Positions 56,039-64,000 of a DNA stretch of 64,000 nucleotides are shown here, in pieces (the first letter of the stretch is position 1; each line of letters begins with the position of its first letter). Source of the DNA: Anabaena subtropica FACHB-260 (GTDB lineage Bacteria; Cyanobacteriota; Cyanobacteriia; Cyanobacteriales; Nostocaceae). The DNA lies in the NCBI RefSeq assembly GCF_014697105.1, contig NZ_JACJRF010000020.1:1-64000 (forward strand). Reading direction: 5' to 3'. Both the position numbers and the translations under genes were made by a program. The notes beneath the pieces are model-generated. The model worked only from the letters and a program-made list of their open reading frames with translations. It did no database searches and was not told the origin of the DNA.

Positions 56039-58804
56039 ATGAAACTACGTTTATATATGCTGATAGGTTTTGTCCTCAGCCTTTTGTTTAGTATTTTGCC
56101 TATTGCGGGTAATTTTACTTATGCAGCAACACCTACACCAGATGTTGCACCTGTATCTGGTCTATCCTTTACCCAAGGAGTACAAAAAACTCGATTAAAT
56201 AACGGTTTAACTGTCCTCACTAAGGAAGTGCATACTGCGCCAGTGGTGAGTGTACAGGTTTGGTATAAAGTTGGTTCACGCAATGAGCAGAAGGGAGAAA
56301 GTGGTATTTCTCACCAGCTTGAGCATTTGATGTTCAAGGGTACTACTGACCGTCCAGTACAGTTTGGACGTTTATTTAGTGCTTTGGGTAGTCAATTTAA
56401 TGCTTTCACCAGCTACGACGAAACGGCTTATTTTGGCACAGTGCAGAGAGATAAACTCAAAGCACTGCTAATCCTAGAAGCAGACCGCATGGAAAATGCT
56501 TTAATTGGTGCAGAAGAATTAATTAGTGAAAAACGGGTAGTAATTTCTGAGTTACAAGGGTATGAAAACTCACCTAATTATCGGTTAAGTCGGGCAGTGA
56601 TGCAGGCTGCTTTCCCCAACCGCGCCTATGGTTTACCTGTCGGTGGAACTAAAGCCGATGTTGAACAATTTACTCTGGAGCAGGTAAGGAACTATTACCA
56701 AACTTATTACAGTCCAGATAATGCCACTTTGGTTATTACCGGAGACTTTGACACAATACCTACACTCAAGACTGTCAAAGAAGTGTTTGGAAAATTACCA
56801 CGGCGAGGACAGGCGAAGGAAGGCGATAAAAAAACTCTTGTTGCTGCATCTTCTACAAAAGCGCCAATTGTCCTCAAGCAGCCAGGAAGTGCAGCATTAT
56901 TGCAAGCTGTGTATCCCTTACCAGATGTCAAACATCCTGATGTACCGACAATTGATGTGATGGATGCTATCCTCACTGGTGGGCGGAGTTCTAGACTTTA
57001 TCAGGCTTTGGTAGAGTCTGGGCTTGTCAGTTCTGTTAGTGGTAGTGCAGTGGAACTGATCGAGCCTGGCTGGTATGAGATTAGTGCAACTGCGGCTCAA
57101 GGACAAGAGTTAGTAAAAATTAACCAAGTATTGCAAGCATCTTTACAGGAACTACAACAGCAACCGGTTTCCACCGCAGAGTTGAATCGGGCGAAAACAC
57201 AATTACAAGCCTCGTTTATTTTGGGGAATCAGGACATTACCAGCCAAGCCAGTCAATTAGGATATAGCCAAACAATAGCGGGTGATTATCACTACATTGA
57301 ACAATATTTGAGTGCGATCGCCAAGGTGACACCAAATGATATCCAACGAGTAGCGAAAACCTACCTCAACCCGACAAAACAAACTATCGGTTATTTTGAA
57401 CCAACCCAATTAGATAGTGAACCCGCAATTTCTGATGCTTCCGGTCGCACTGTAGAAAAATTCGACCCTGGTCAGCCAGTAGACCCCGCAGAATTAGCTA
57501 AATATTTGCCTGCGGCTACATCAACTACAGATACTAGTAAACAATCTTTACCTCAGCAATTTTCTCTGACAAATGGTTTGCGCCTACTATTATTACCTGA
57601 TCATAGTGTTCCCACTGTTAACTTGAGTGGACAAGTGAACGCAGGGAATGAGTTTGATGGTAATAAAAAAGCTGGACTGGCAAATCTCACTGCTAGTAAT
57701 TTATTGAATGGGACACGGACGAAAAATGCTTTGGCTTTGGCAGAAGTTTTAGAAGACCGGGGAGCCAGTTTAAATTTTACTGCTGGTCGTGAAGGCGTGA
57801 ATATTAGCGGTCAAGGCTTATCCGCAAATCTGCCGATATTAGTGCAGACTTTGGCAGATGTGTTACAGAATGCTTCCTTTCCCCCAGAACAGTTAGAACT
57901 CAGTCGCCAAAGGGCATTGATTAACCTCAAAGCCCAGTTAGATGACCCTGGAAGCTTGGGAAGAAGGGTATTTCAGCAAGCAATTTACCCAGAAAATCAT
58001 CCCTTTTACAGCTTCCCCACAGAAGCAAGTTTAAAAAGTATTACCCGTGATGATGTTGTTCGTTTCTACCGTCAATATTATCGACCAGATACGACAACGA
58101 TCGCTCTTGTGGGAGATTTTGAACCAGAAAAGGTCAAGCAGTTACTCACTCAAGCTTTTCGCAAATGGCAAGCGATTGATCAACCGCCAACGCTAAAGGT
58201 ATCGAATGTGTCATCGCCGACAAATTTAACTAGGATTAACAAGGTAATTCCAGGTAAAGCTGAAGCCGTGACATATATTGGTTACAGTGGTATTTCTCGT
58301 AAAGACCCGCGTTATTATGCCGCATTAATACTGAATCAAATATTGGGCGGCGATACCTTATCTAGCCGCTTAGGTACAGAGATACGCGATCGCCTGGGTT
58401 TGACTTATGGTATTTATAGTGGGTTTGCGGCTGGCGTAAATCCTGGCCCCTTCTTGATTCAAATGCAGACAGCCCCAACAGATGCAGATCAAGCGATCGC
58501 TAGTACAATAGCTTTACTCAAGCAATTACGCGGTAAAGGTGTAACTGAGGCAGAGTTCAATACAGCCAAACGCTCAATTACCAATAGTTACCCTGTAGAG
58601 TTAGCTAATCCCAGTGATGTCTCCAGCATTATTTTAGATAACGCTGTTTATGGCTTATCAGTAGGAGAACTCCAAGAGTTTCCCCAACGTATCCAAGCTG
58701 TGACTATGGCTGATGTGCAGCAAGCAATTCAAGATTTGATTAAGCCTGAGAATTTGATAGTTGTAACGGCTGGGCCGATATCAATTCAAAATTCAAAACT
58801 ATAG
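56039..58804 (+). CDS. Two-domain M16 (insulinase-type) zinc peptidase, exported
   Basis: The 921-residue protein has a signal peptide (about 1-31, ending FTYAA). The N-terminal catalytic M16 half has inverted zinc motif HQLEH (H92, E95, H96) and the downstream Glu in SEKRVVISELQGYENSP. A second M16 half starts near residue 505 (FSLTNGLRLLLLPDHSVPT) with no HxxEH, the usual inactive partner half. It should degrade peptides in the periplasm or lumen (inference). A strong terminator follows. Confidence 0.93.
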   Translation: MKLRLYMLIGFVLSLLFSILPIAGNFTYAATPTPDVAPVSGLSFTQGVQKTRLNNGLTVLTKEVHTAPVVSVQVWYKVGSRNEQKGESGISHQLEHLMFKGTTDRPVQFGRLFSALGSQFNAFTSYDETAYFGTVQRDKLKALLILEADRMENALIGAEELISEKRVVISELQGYENSPNYRLSRAVMQAAFPNRAYGLPVGGTKADVEQFTLEQVRNYYQTYYSPDNATLVITGDFDTIPTLKTVKEVFGKLPRRGQAKEGDKKTLVAASSTKAPIVLKQPGSAALLQAVYPLPDVKHPDVPTIDVMDAILTGGRSSRLYQALVESGLVSSVSGSAVELIEPGWYEISATAAQGQELVKINQVLQASLQELQQQPVSTAELNRAKTQLQASFILGNQDITSQASQLGYSQTIAGDYHYIEQYLSAIAKVTPNDIQRVAKTYLNPTKQTIGYFEPTQLDSEPAISDASGRTVEKFDPGQPVDPAELAKYLPAATSTTDTSKQSLPQQFSLTNGLRLLLLPDHSVPTVNLSGQVNAGNEFDGNKKAGLANLTASNLLNGTRTKNALALAEVLEDRGASLNFTAGREGVNISGQGLSANLPILVQTLADVLQNASFPPEQLELSRQRALINLKAQLDDPGSLGRRVFQQAIYPENHPFYSFPTEASLKSITRDDVVRFYRQYYRPDTTTIALVGDFEPEKVKQLLTQAFRKWQAIDQPPTLKVSNVSSPTNLTRINKVIPGKAEAVTYIGYSGISRKDPRYYAALILNQILGGDTLSSRLGTEIRDRLGLTYGIYSGFAAGVNPGPFLIQMQTAPTDADQAIASTIALLKQLRGKGVTEAEFNTAKRSITNSYPVELANPSDVSSIILDNAVYGLSVGELQEFPQRIQAVTMADVQQAIQDLIKPENLIVVTAGPISIQNSKL

Positions 58805-58843
58805 CGGTTTGCAGTTGAGTCAAATATTAGACCTAACCTCCAG

Positions 58844-58866
58844 CCCCTTCCCTTGTAGGGAAGGGG
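58844..58866. repeat. GC-rich perfect hairpin
   Basis: CCCCTTCCCT and AGGGAAGGGG (10 bp) with a TGT loop; this form is frequent in Nostocales intergenic DNA. Confidence 0.75.
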
Positions 58867-58903
58867 AGTAAGTCTCTCTCCTTGTAGGAAAGATGTCAGT
58901 TTC

Positions 58904-58944
58904 AGCTAAAAAGTCCTATATGAACGGACTTTTTAGCTTTTTTT
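58904..58944 (+). terminator. Strong Rho-independent terminator after the M16 gene
   Basis: Perfect 13-bp arms AGCTAAAAAGTCC (58904-58916) and GGACTTTTTAGCT (58926-58938) are followed by six T. Confidence 0.9.
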
Positions 58945-58984
58945 GGTACAGGATGTGAGCAGGGAAAAATTTCTGCGATACCTC

Positions 58985-59016
58985 TTGACTCTCCAGTGAA
59001 CTGGAGGATTCAAGAT
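58985..59016 (+). promoter_or_regulatory. MerR-type operator/promoter of the copper ATPase gene
   Basis: TTGACT at 58985 is followed by the inverted repeat CTCTCCA-GTGAAC-TGGAGGA and a -10-like CAAGAT about 20 bp after the -35. The over-long spacer with a central dyad is the hallmark of MerR-family promoters. A near-identical operator precedes the merR gene at 61661. Confidence 0.85.
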
Positions 59017-59057
59017 GAAAACAGTTGTTAGTACCACTTGGTAATTGGAGTACTCAG

Positions 59058-61400
59058 ATGGAAAACGCCACCTTAAAATTGCGTGGTATGAGTTGTGCTT
59101 CCTGTGCCAAAAATATTGAAGATGCCATTCTTGCTGTCCCTGGTGTCAAGGAATGCAGTGTCAACTTTGGCGCAGAACAAGCCACGATTAGGTATGATTC
59201 CCAAACCACGGATTTACAAGCAATTCAAAATGCAGTCAGTGCAGCAGGTTACTCTGCTTATCCACTCCAGCAAGAAAATTTGATGCAGGGTGATGATGAT
59301 GCCGAAAAAAGGTATCGTCTGCAAGAGTCTCGTGATTTGCAAAGAAAGTTGACCGTAGGTGGCATTATTAGCATAGTCCTATTCGTCGGTTCACTACCGA
59401 TGATGACAGGGATACACTTACCACTAATTCCCGCATGGTTGCATAACCATTGGGTGCAATTACTACTAACTACCCCTGTACAATTTTGGTGTGGTTACTC
59501 CTTCTACATCAATAGTTGGAAAGCTTTTAAACGTCATTCCGCCACAATGGATACGTTGATTGCTTTAGGTACGAGTGCCGCATATTTCTATTCCCTATTT
59601 GCTACTATATTTCCGGGGTTTTTCATCAGCCAAGGTTTGAGTGCAGATGTGTATTATGAAACTGCGGCAATTGTCATTACCTTAATTTTACTAGGGCGGT
59701 TGTTTGAAAATCGTGCCAAAGGACAAACCTCAGAAGCTATCCGTAAGCTTATTGGTTTGCAAGCGAAAACGGCGCGTTTAATTCGCAATGGACAAGAGAT
59801 AGATGTACCCCTGGAACAAGTGCAAATTGGCGATGTAATTTTGGTGCGTCCTGGGGAAAAAATTCCCGTGGATGGAGAAATTATTAGCGGCTCATCCACA
59901 ATTGATGAGGCGATGGTGACAGGGGAAAGTGTCCCTGTGAAAAAGCAGCCAGGAGATGAAGTAATTGGCGCTACTATCAACAAAACTGGGAGTTTCCAAT
60001 TCCGAGCCACGAGGGTAGGTAAAGATACCGTACTGGCGCAGATTGTCCAACTAGTACAGCAAGCTCAAGGCTCAAAAGCCCCTATTCAGAGATTAGCAGA
60101 CCAAATTACAGGTTGGTTTGTGCCTGGGGTGATAGCGATCGCTCTTTTTACCTTTATCATTTGGTTTAATGTGATGGGTAATGTCACTTTGGCATTAATC
60201 ACTACGGTAGGAGTCTTAATTATTGCTTGTCCTTGTGCCTTGGGTTTAGCTACACCGACATCTGTAATGGTAGGTACTGGTAAAGGTGCAGAAAACGGCA
60301 TTTTAATTAAAGGAGCCGAAAGCCTAGAATTAGCCCACAAAATTCAAACCATTGTCTTAGACAAAACCGGCACAATTACCCAAGGTAAACCCACAGTTAC
60401 AGATTTTGTCACCGTCAACGGCACTGCTAATAGCAATGAAATCAATTTACTCAAACTAGCTGCATCTGTAGAACGCAACTCGGAACACCCATTAGCAGAA
60501 GCAGTTGTCAGATATGCTCAATCTCAAGCAGTCGAGCTAGTAGACATCAATGATTTTGCCGCAATTCCCGGTAGTGGTGTACAAGGTATAGTTAACAACC
60601 ATCTTGTACAAATCGGTACACAACGCTGGATGACGGAATTAAGCATTGATACCAAAGCACTAGAACAAGATAAAGAACGCTGGGAATACCTGGGTAAAAC
60701 AGTCGTTTGGTTAGCAGTAGATGGAAAAATTCAAGGATTAATGGGTATTGCCGATGCCATTAAACCAACTTCTCTACAAGCTGTTAAAGCTTTACAAAAA
60801 CTAGGTTTAGAAGTCGTCATGCTCACAGGCGACAATCGCCGCACCGCCGAAACCATCGCCCGTGAGGTGGGTATTCAGCACGTCTTAGCAGAAGTCCGCC
60901 CAGAACAGAAGGTGGAAGCAATTAAGTTGCTACAAACAGGACGTAGGGGAGCAAATAAAGAAGCAGGGGGGAAGGGAGCAGGGAGCAGGGGAGCAAATCA
61001 ATCCAAAAGCCCCAATCTAAAATCTAAAATTGTGGCAATGGTGGGTGATGGAATTAATGACGCGCCGGCGTTGGCTCAAGCCGATGTAGGGATTGCCATT
61101 GGCACTGGTACAGATGTAGCGATCGCTGCTAGTGACATTACCTTAATATCTGGTGATTTGCAAGGTATTGTCACCGCTATTCAACTCAGCCGCGCCACGA
61201 TGGGTAACATTCGGCAAAACTTATTCTTCGCCTTTATTTACAACGTTGCAGGTATTCCCATCGCCGCAGGTATTCTCTTTCCTATCTTTGGCTGGTTACT
61301 CAACCCCATTATCGCTGGTGCAGCAATGGCTTTTAGTTCTGTGTCTGTTGTCACTAACGCTCTACGTCTGCGTAAATTTCAACCAAAAACGATTGTCTAG
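59058..61400 (+). CDS. copA: Copper-type P1B ATPase with in-frame repeat insertion
   Basis: 780 residues from ATG 59058, preceded by GGAG; a TTG 11 codons earlier is rejected because it overlaps the promoter. N-terminal HMA metal-binding domain with C13/C16 (MSCASC), eight expected membrane helices, the ion-site CPC (C391, C393), DKTGT with phosphorylated D435, and [12 protein letters not shown] and the HMA type indicate Cu(I) or Ag(I) export (family knowledge). Between VEAIKLLQT and KIVAMVGDG there are about 30 extra residues (628-657, [20 protein letters not shown]...), low-complexity, from repetitive DNA. It should be tested whether the protein is still active. Confidence 0.93.
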   Translation: MENATLKLRGMSCASCAKNIEDAILAVPGVKECSVNFGAEQATIRYDSQTTDLQAIQNAVSAAGYSAYPLQQENLMQGDDDAEKRYRLQESRDLQRKLTVGGIISIVLFVGSLPMMTGIHLPLIPAWLHNHWVQLLLTTPVQFWCGYSFYINSWKAFKRHSATMDTLIALGTSAAYFYSLFATIFPGFFISQGLSADVYYETAAIVITLILLGRLFENRAKGQTSEAIRKLIGLQAKTARLIRNGQEIDVPLEQVQIGDVILVRPGEKIPVDGEIISGSSTIDEAMVTGESVPVKKQPGDEVIGATINKTGSFQFRATRVGKDTVLAQIVQLVQQAQGSKAPIQRLADQITGWFVPGVIAIALFTFIIWFNVMGNVTLALITTVGVLIIACPCALGLATPTSVMVGTGKGAENGILIKGAESLELAHKIQTIVLDKTGTITQGKPTVTDFVTVNGTANSNEINLLKLAASVERNSEHPLAEAVVRYAQSQAVELVDINDFAAIPGSGVQGIVNNHLVQIGTQRWMTELSIDTKALEQDKERWEYLGKTVVWLAVDGKIQGLMGIADAIKPTSLQAVKALQKLGLEVVMLTGDNRRTAETIAREVGIQHVLAEVRPEQKVEAIKLLQTGRRGANKEAGGKGAGSRGANQSKSPNLKSKIVAMVGDGINDAPALAQADVGIAIGTGTDVAIAASDITLISGDLQGIVTAIQLSRATMGNIRQNLFFAFIYNVAGIPIAAGILFPIFGWLLNPIIAGAAMAFSSVSVVTNALRLRKFQPKTIV
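60939..61028 (+). repeat. Intergenic-type repetitive DNA inserted in frame in copA
   Basis: This 90-bp A/G-rich tract contains GAAGGGAGCAGGGAGCAGGG and CCAATCTAAAATCTAAAATT, the same kinds of repeats that fill intergenic gaps elsewhere in the window (8276, 55812). It interrupts the P-domain between two conserved blocks without breaking the frame. Confidence 0.75.
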
Positions 61401-61414
61401 GAACCCAACCCACA

Positions 61415-61636
61415 ATGTTTATGAGAAAGATAATTCTTGCCAGTCTAGCCAGTTGGGGATTGATATTTAGTTTGGGTGCGAATACAGCCTTAGCAGATAT
61501 CAATCATGAATCACCAACAACTCAGTTCCGTCCGATGGAACAACCACTATCAACCAAGGCTGCGGTTACATTTGCTGGCATGACATTAATAGGTTTAGAA
61601 ATATGGTGGTTTCTTCTCAGCAAACCCAAGCCATGA
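61415..61636 (+). CDS. Small exported membrane protein linked to the copper ATPase
   Basis: The 73-residue protein (or 71 from ATG 61421) starts 14 bases after the copA stop. A signal peptide ends near NTALADIN and a C-terminal membrane helix (VTFAGMTLIGLEIWWFLL) is followed by SKPKP. No Cys or Met-rich metal motif was seen; one His lies at HESP. The family is not named here. Its placement between copA and merR suggests a role in copper handling (inference). Confidence 0.8.
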   Translation: MFMRKIILASLASWGLIFSLGANTALADINHESPTTQFRPMEQPLSTKAAVTFAGMTLIGLEIWWFLLSKPKP

Positions 61637-61660
61637 ATATTTACTTATGAGCATCTATGC

Positions 61661-61692
61661 TTGACTCTCCATGTAACTGGAGAGTTTAGTAT
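61661..61692 (+). promoter_or_regulatory. MerR-type operator/promoter of merR
   Basis: TTGACT at 61661, inverted repeat CTCTCCA-TGTAAC-TGGAGAG (61665-61684) and -10-like TAGTAT (61687-61692) at about 20-bp spacing. It is nearly the same operator as before copA, so the regulator likely controls both and itself. Confidence 0.85.
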
Positions 61693-61723
61693 AGGTATGG
61701 TTGTCTCAAAAACTAGAGAATTT

Positions 61724-62137
61724 ATGTTAGCTCAAGAAGAATCAAAACTAATTGGTTCAGTTGCTAAAGAAAGCGGTGTACCGATTAAAACGATTCGCTA
61801 CTATGAGGAACTTGGCCTGCTTAAATCATCAGGGAGAACTGAAGGCGGATTTAGATTATTTAACACTGATGTTTTAGAGCGATTGCATTTTATTAAACGC
61901 GCTCAGAGTTTAGGATTGCATTTATCGGAAATTAAGGAATTTTTACAGGTTCATGATGCAGGTGAATTACCTTGCGACCATATCAAAATCAAACTGGAGG
62001 ATAAAGTCCAAGCTATTGATGAGCAAATTCAACAATTACTAATACTCAGGCAAGAGTTAGAAGGTTTGCTGTCGGGTTGGGAAGTAAAATCTGATAACCA
62101 TCATTCCACAATTTGCCCCATCATTGAAAATGAATGA
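61724..62137 (+). CDS. MerR-family metal-responsive regulator (CueR-like)
   Basis: The chosen start is MLAQEESKLIGSVAKES (ATG 61724). Upstream ATG 61697 and TTG 61661 lie in or before the MerR promoter, where the transcript should begin only after about 61698. The 137-residue protein has a winged helix (KLIGSVAKESGVPIKTIRYY), an antiparallel dimerisation helix and two cysteine regions, LPCDHIKIKL and the C-terminal STICPIIENE. Two cysteines in this layout fit a thiol metal site for Cu(I), Zn or Cd. It activates copA by untwisting the long-spacer promoter (family knowledge). Confidence 0.92.
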   Translation: MLAQEESKLIGSVAKESGVPIKTIRYYEELGLLKSSGRTEGGFRLFNTDVLERLHFIKRAQSLGLHLSEIKEFLQVHDAGELPCDHIKIKLEDKVQAIDEQIQQLLILRQELEGLLSGWEVKSDNHHSTICPIIENE

Positions 62138-62174
62138 AAAGAGTTAGAACGCAAGTATTTACGTACATTAAATT

Positions 62175-62197
62175 TCATTCCCTGATTCAGCAATGCC
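62175..62197. repeat. Second copy of the GGCATTGCTGAATCA motif
   Basis: Read on the minus strand it begins GGCATTGCTGAATCA, like 30630-30653 on the plus strand. Possibly one end of a lost transposable element. Confidence 0.5.
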
Positions 62198-62303
62198 CTC
62201 TTAAAAAGTGAGCGATCGCCTTTCCCTAAGGCGATTCGCCAAAACAGGATATTATCAATTAAGGAAGATAAGAAAAAGGCTTGTCAGACCATTTTGGATT
62301 TCA

Positions 62304-62380
62304 GATTTTGGATTGAAAACCCTTGGTTTATATGAGTTTTATGTGTCCATCTGTCGCCATCATGGTTCAAATTGGTATCA
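62304..62380. repeat. Inverted copy of the dispersed 78-bp repeat
   Basis: The reverse complement reads ATACCAATTTGAACC...GACAGATGGACA...GGGTTTTCAATCCAAAATC and aligns along its full length with 51625-51702. Confidence 0.75.
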
Positions 62381-62434
62381 GTATCAAAATCAGTGCCACT
62401 TAATATGGGCAATAATTTTACCTTACTGCACTTT

Positions 62435-64000
62435 TCAGACGAAACTTTCTGGCTTAATTAGGGCAGATGCCGATTGTAATGCCTGTAAGCGGCTTTCTAC
62501 CTGATTAATTTGGGCTGATAACTTGACAGATGACTCATTTTGCGTATTCCGAGGCTTACAGAATCTCTGCAATTCAAGCTGGGTAATCCGTCGCTCTACT
62601 TGTCCAGGGGTAACGACTATCCAGACATGACGATTATGAGCGATCGCATCCTCGACTATAGATTCAATCGCCAGGGCAGCTGTTACCCCAATATTGGGAA
62701 CTTCACTCAAATCTAAAACTAGTACTTGATAGTTCTGCACCATCGACATTCGGCGAGAGATACTTTTGGCTGCACCAAAGCTCATTGGTCCCCCCAATTT
62801 AAGTAGCAAAATATCTCCTCCTGCTTGGGTCAGGATTTTCTGCTCGGTGGGAGTGAGATTGTGATCGCCATTTGAGTCAGTAATGACTTTGATATTATCA
62901 CTTTGGACATCGCTTAACCGTTTAATAGTGAGGACATTGGCAATAAACGCTCCTACTAGTACCGCCGTAATTAAATCTACAAATACGGTTAAAAACAACA
63001 CTAAATACATCAATCCCGTACCCTTTAAAGAAAGACGGGGCGCACGTTTGATAAACCCCCAATCGAGAATATCAATACCTACCTTCAATAACAGTCCCGC
63101 CAGCACTGCATTAGGAATCTGTGCCGTTAAAGGCCCTGCCCAAAATACGACTAACAGCAGTACCAGGGCATGAATCATCCCAGATAGGGGCGTTTTCCCC
63201 CCAGCCTGGACATTCACCACCGTCCGCATGGTAGCTCCTGCACCGGGTAAACCTCCAAATAGCCCCGCCACCATGTTGCCAATCCCCTGCCCAATCAACT
63301 CCTTATCAGAGTCATGCTGAGTGCGGGAGATACTATCAGCCACCAAGGAAGTTAACAAAGAATCGATCGCCCCCAACACCCCTAACATCAGCCCGTACCG
63401 GAGCATATCTGCTAACTCACGGATACTAAAGGTGGGCTTTCGTAAGGTGGGTAATCCGCTAGGAATCTGACCAATGCGAGCCAGAGTTGCGTCTTTGAAT
63501 ACCACCATTGAAACAATTGTTACCACAACCAATGCCAATAAGGGGGACGGTATAATCCGATTCAGTTTGGTGGGAGTGGCAAAGACAATCAGCAAGGTGA
63601 GTAATCCCAGTCCTACAGCAACCCAGTTGGGATTACTCAGGTAGGTGGGTAGTTTTTGTAAGGTTGTCACTACGCTACCCGTGCCGATATGACCCAGCAA
63701 GGGGGGTAATTGGAGGAAAATGATAATTACGCCAATCCCTGACATAAAGCCAGAAATGACGGTGTAGGGCATAAGGGTGATGTATTGTCCCAGGCGCATT
63801 ACCCCAAATATGATTTGCAGTAGCCCACCCAACATGACAACAGTAAATGCCATTGCTAACCCTGTATCGGGATGACGGGCTAACAAGGTAGCAATGACGG
63901 TTGTTACTACCACTGTCATTGGTCCTGTAGGGCCAGAAACTTGGGCTGGTGTTCCCCCAAATAAGGCAGCAAAAAAGCCGACGATGATAGCACCATAGAG
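62435..64000 (-). CDS. SulP-family anion transporter with STAS domain, 5' end outside window
   Basis: The frame is open to the window edge (to base 64000), so the N terminus lies beyond it. At least 521 residues are visible. The membrane part carries the SulP signature segments GGTPAQVSGPTGPMTVV and LFGGLPGAGATMRTVVNVQA, and ends with a STAS domain (about the last 130-150 residues, GDILLLKLGGPMSFGAAKSI). Relatives include sulfate, bicarbonate (BicA) and other anion carriers; the substrate cannot be told. A charged tail (QINQVESRLQALQSASALI) follows. Confidence 0.92.
   Translation of the reverse strand, partial: LYGAIIVGFFAALFGGTPAQVSGPTGPMTVVVTTVIATLLARHPDTGLAMAFTVVMLGGLLQIIFGVMRLGQYITLMPYTVISGFMSGIGVIIIFLQLPPLLGHIGTGSVVTTLQKLPTYLSNPNWVAVGLGLLTLLIVFATPTKLNRIIPSPLLALVVVTIVSMVVFKDATLARIGQIPSGLPTLRKPTFSIRELADMLRYGLMLGVLGAIDSLLTSLVADSISRTQHDSDKELIGQGIGNMVAGLFGGLPGAGATMRTVVNVQAGGKTPLSGMIHALVLLLVVFWAGPLTAQIPNAVLAGLLLKVGIDILDWGFIKRAPRLSLKGTGLMYLVLFLTVFVDLITAVLVGAFIANVLTIKRLSDVQSDNIKVITDSNGDHNLTPTEQKILTQAGGDILLLKLGGPMSFGAAKSISRRMSMVQNYQVLVLDLSEVPNIGVTAALAIESIVEDAIAHNRHVWIVVTPGQVERRITQLELQRFCKPRNTQNESSVKLSAQINQVESRLQALQSASALIKPESFV

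Larger units (their letters stand above)
62138..62434. other. 297-bp repeat-rich spacer
   Basis: It holds a transposon-end-like motif (62175-62197), a small hairpin (TCGCCTT/AAGGCGA at 62216-62234) and the second copy of the dispersed 78-bp repeat (62304-62380). No gene is supported. Confidence 0.6.

Noticed and set aside
61661-61723. Upstream start codons for merR (TTG 61661, ATG 61697)
   Set aside because: They fall within the -35 to transcription-start zone of the MerR-type promoter, so they would not be in the mRNA.
62208-62504. 98-codon plus-strand frame
   Set aside because: It is composed of the dispersed repeat and the antisense of the SulP tail.

Overview
The window comes from a filamentous cyanobacterium of the Nostoc/Anabaena (Nostocales) type. 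Evidence read directly: the 3' end of psbA (photosystem II D1), many copies of the HIP1 octamer GCGATCGC, short tandem heptamer repeats (TGAATTT, ATTAGTC, AATGAGT types) between genes, and cyanobacterial families such as a pentapeptide-repeat protein, a PEP-CTERM protein of the All3515 type, SufE and a 7TM-HD protein. No tRNA, rRNA, CRISPR array, intact insertion sequence or prophage was seen.

Layout. 1-3.3 kb: psbA tail, a small membrane protein, two gene remnants and an SLH-FAS1-barrel protein. 4-10 kb: LemA with an M48 protease, two proteins of unknown role, and a SpoIIE-type response regulator convergent with a STAS anti-anti-sigma protein. 10.6-15 kb (minus strand): cysS-tldD-tldE. 15-18.4 kb: a His-rich CobW GTPase, dtd, a pentapeptide/TPR protein and tenA. 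18.4-21.4 kb (minus): two membrane glycosyltransferases. 22-30 kb: ilvD, a large RTX extracellular nuclease, a DAO-type oxidoreductase and an RRM protein. 30-39 kb: gene debris, topA, a 53-codon gene, aroQ, a degenerate ADP-ribosylglycohydrolase-like protein and a 7TM-HD protein. 39-47 kb: TetR regulator, two Rieske-containing oxidoreductases, site-2 protease, sufE. 47-48 kb: a PEP-CTERM protein with a Zur-type palindrome.

48.4-55 kb is the stand-out region: a compact thiazole/oxazole-modified RiPP (TOMM) locus. It has a precursor with 15 cysteines spaced every third residue, an E1-like leader-binding protein, a YcaO cyclodehydratase ending in a PxPxP motif, and a SagB-type dehydrogenase, all on the plus strand. 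A divergent ABC exporter lies on the other side of a 0.94-kb regulatory region. No dedicated protease is present.

55-64 kb: a Uma2 protein, an M16 protease, and a copper/heavy-metal module (P1B-type ATPase, small membrane protein, MerR regulator). Both transcription units of that module carry the same MerR-type operator. The window ends inside a SulP transporter.

At the DNA scale, small repeats recur. A roughly 78-bp dispersed element occurs between the TOMM genes and again, inverted, near 62.3 kb. Intergenic-type repetitive DNA is inserted in frame into the P-domain of the copper ATPase and, as a palindrome, into the 7TM-HD gene.
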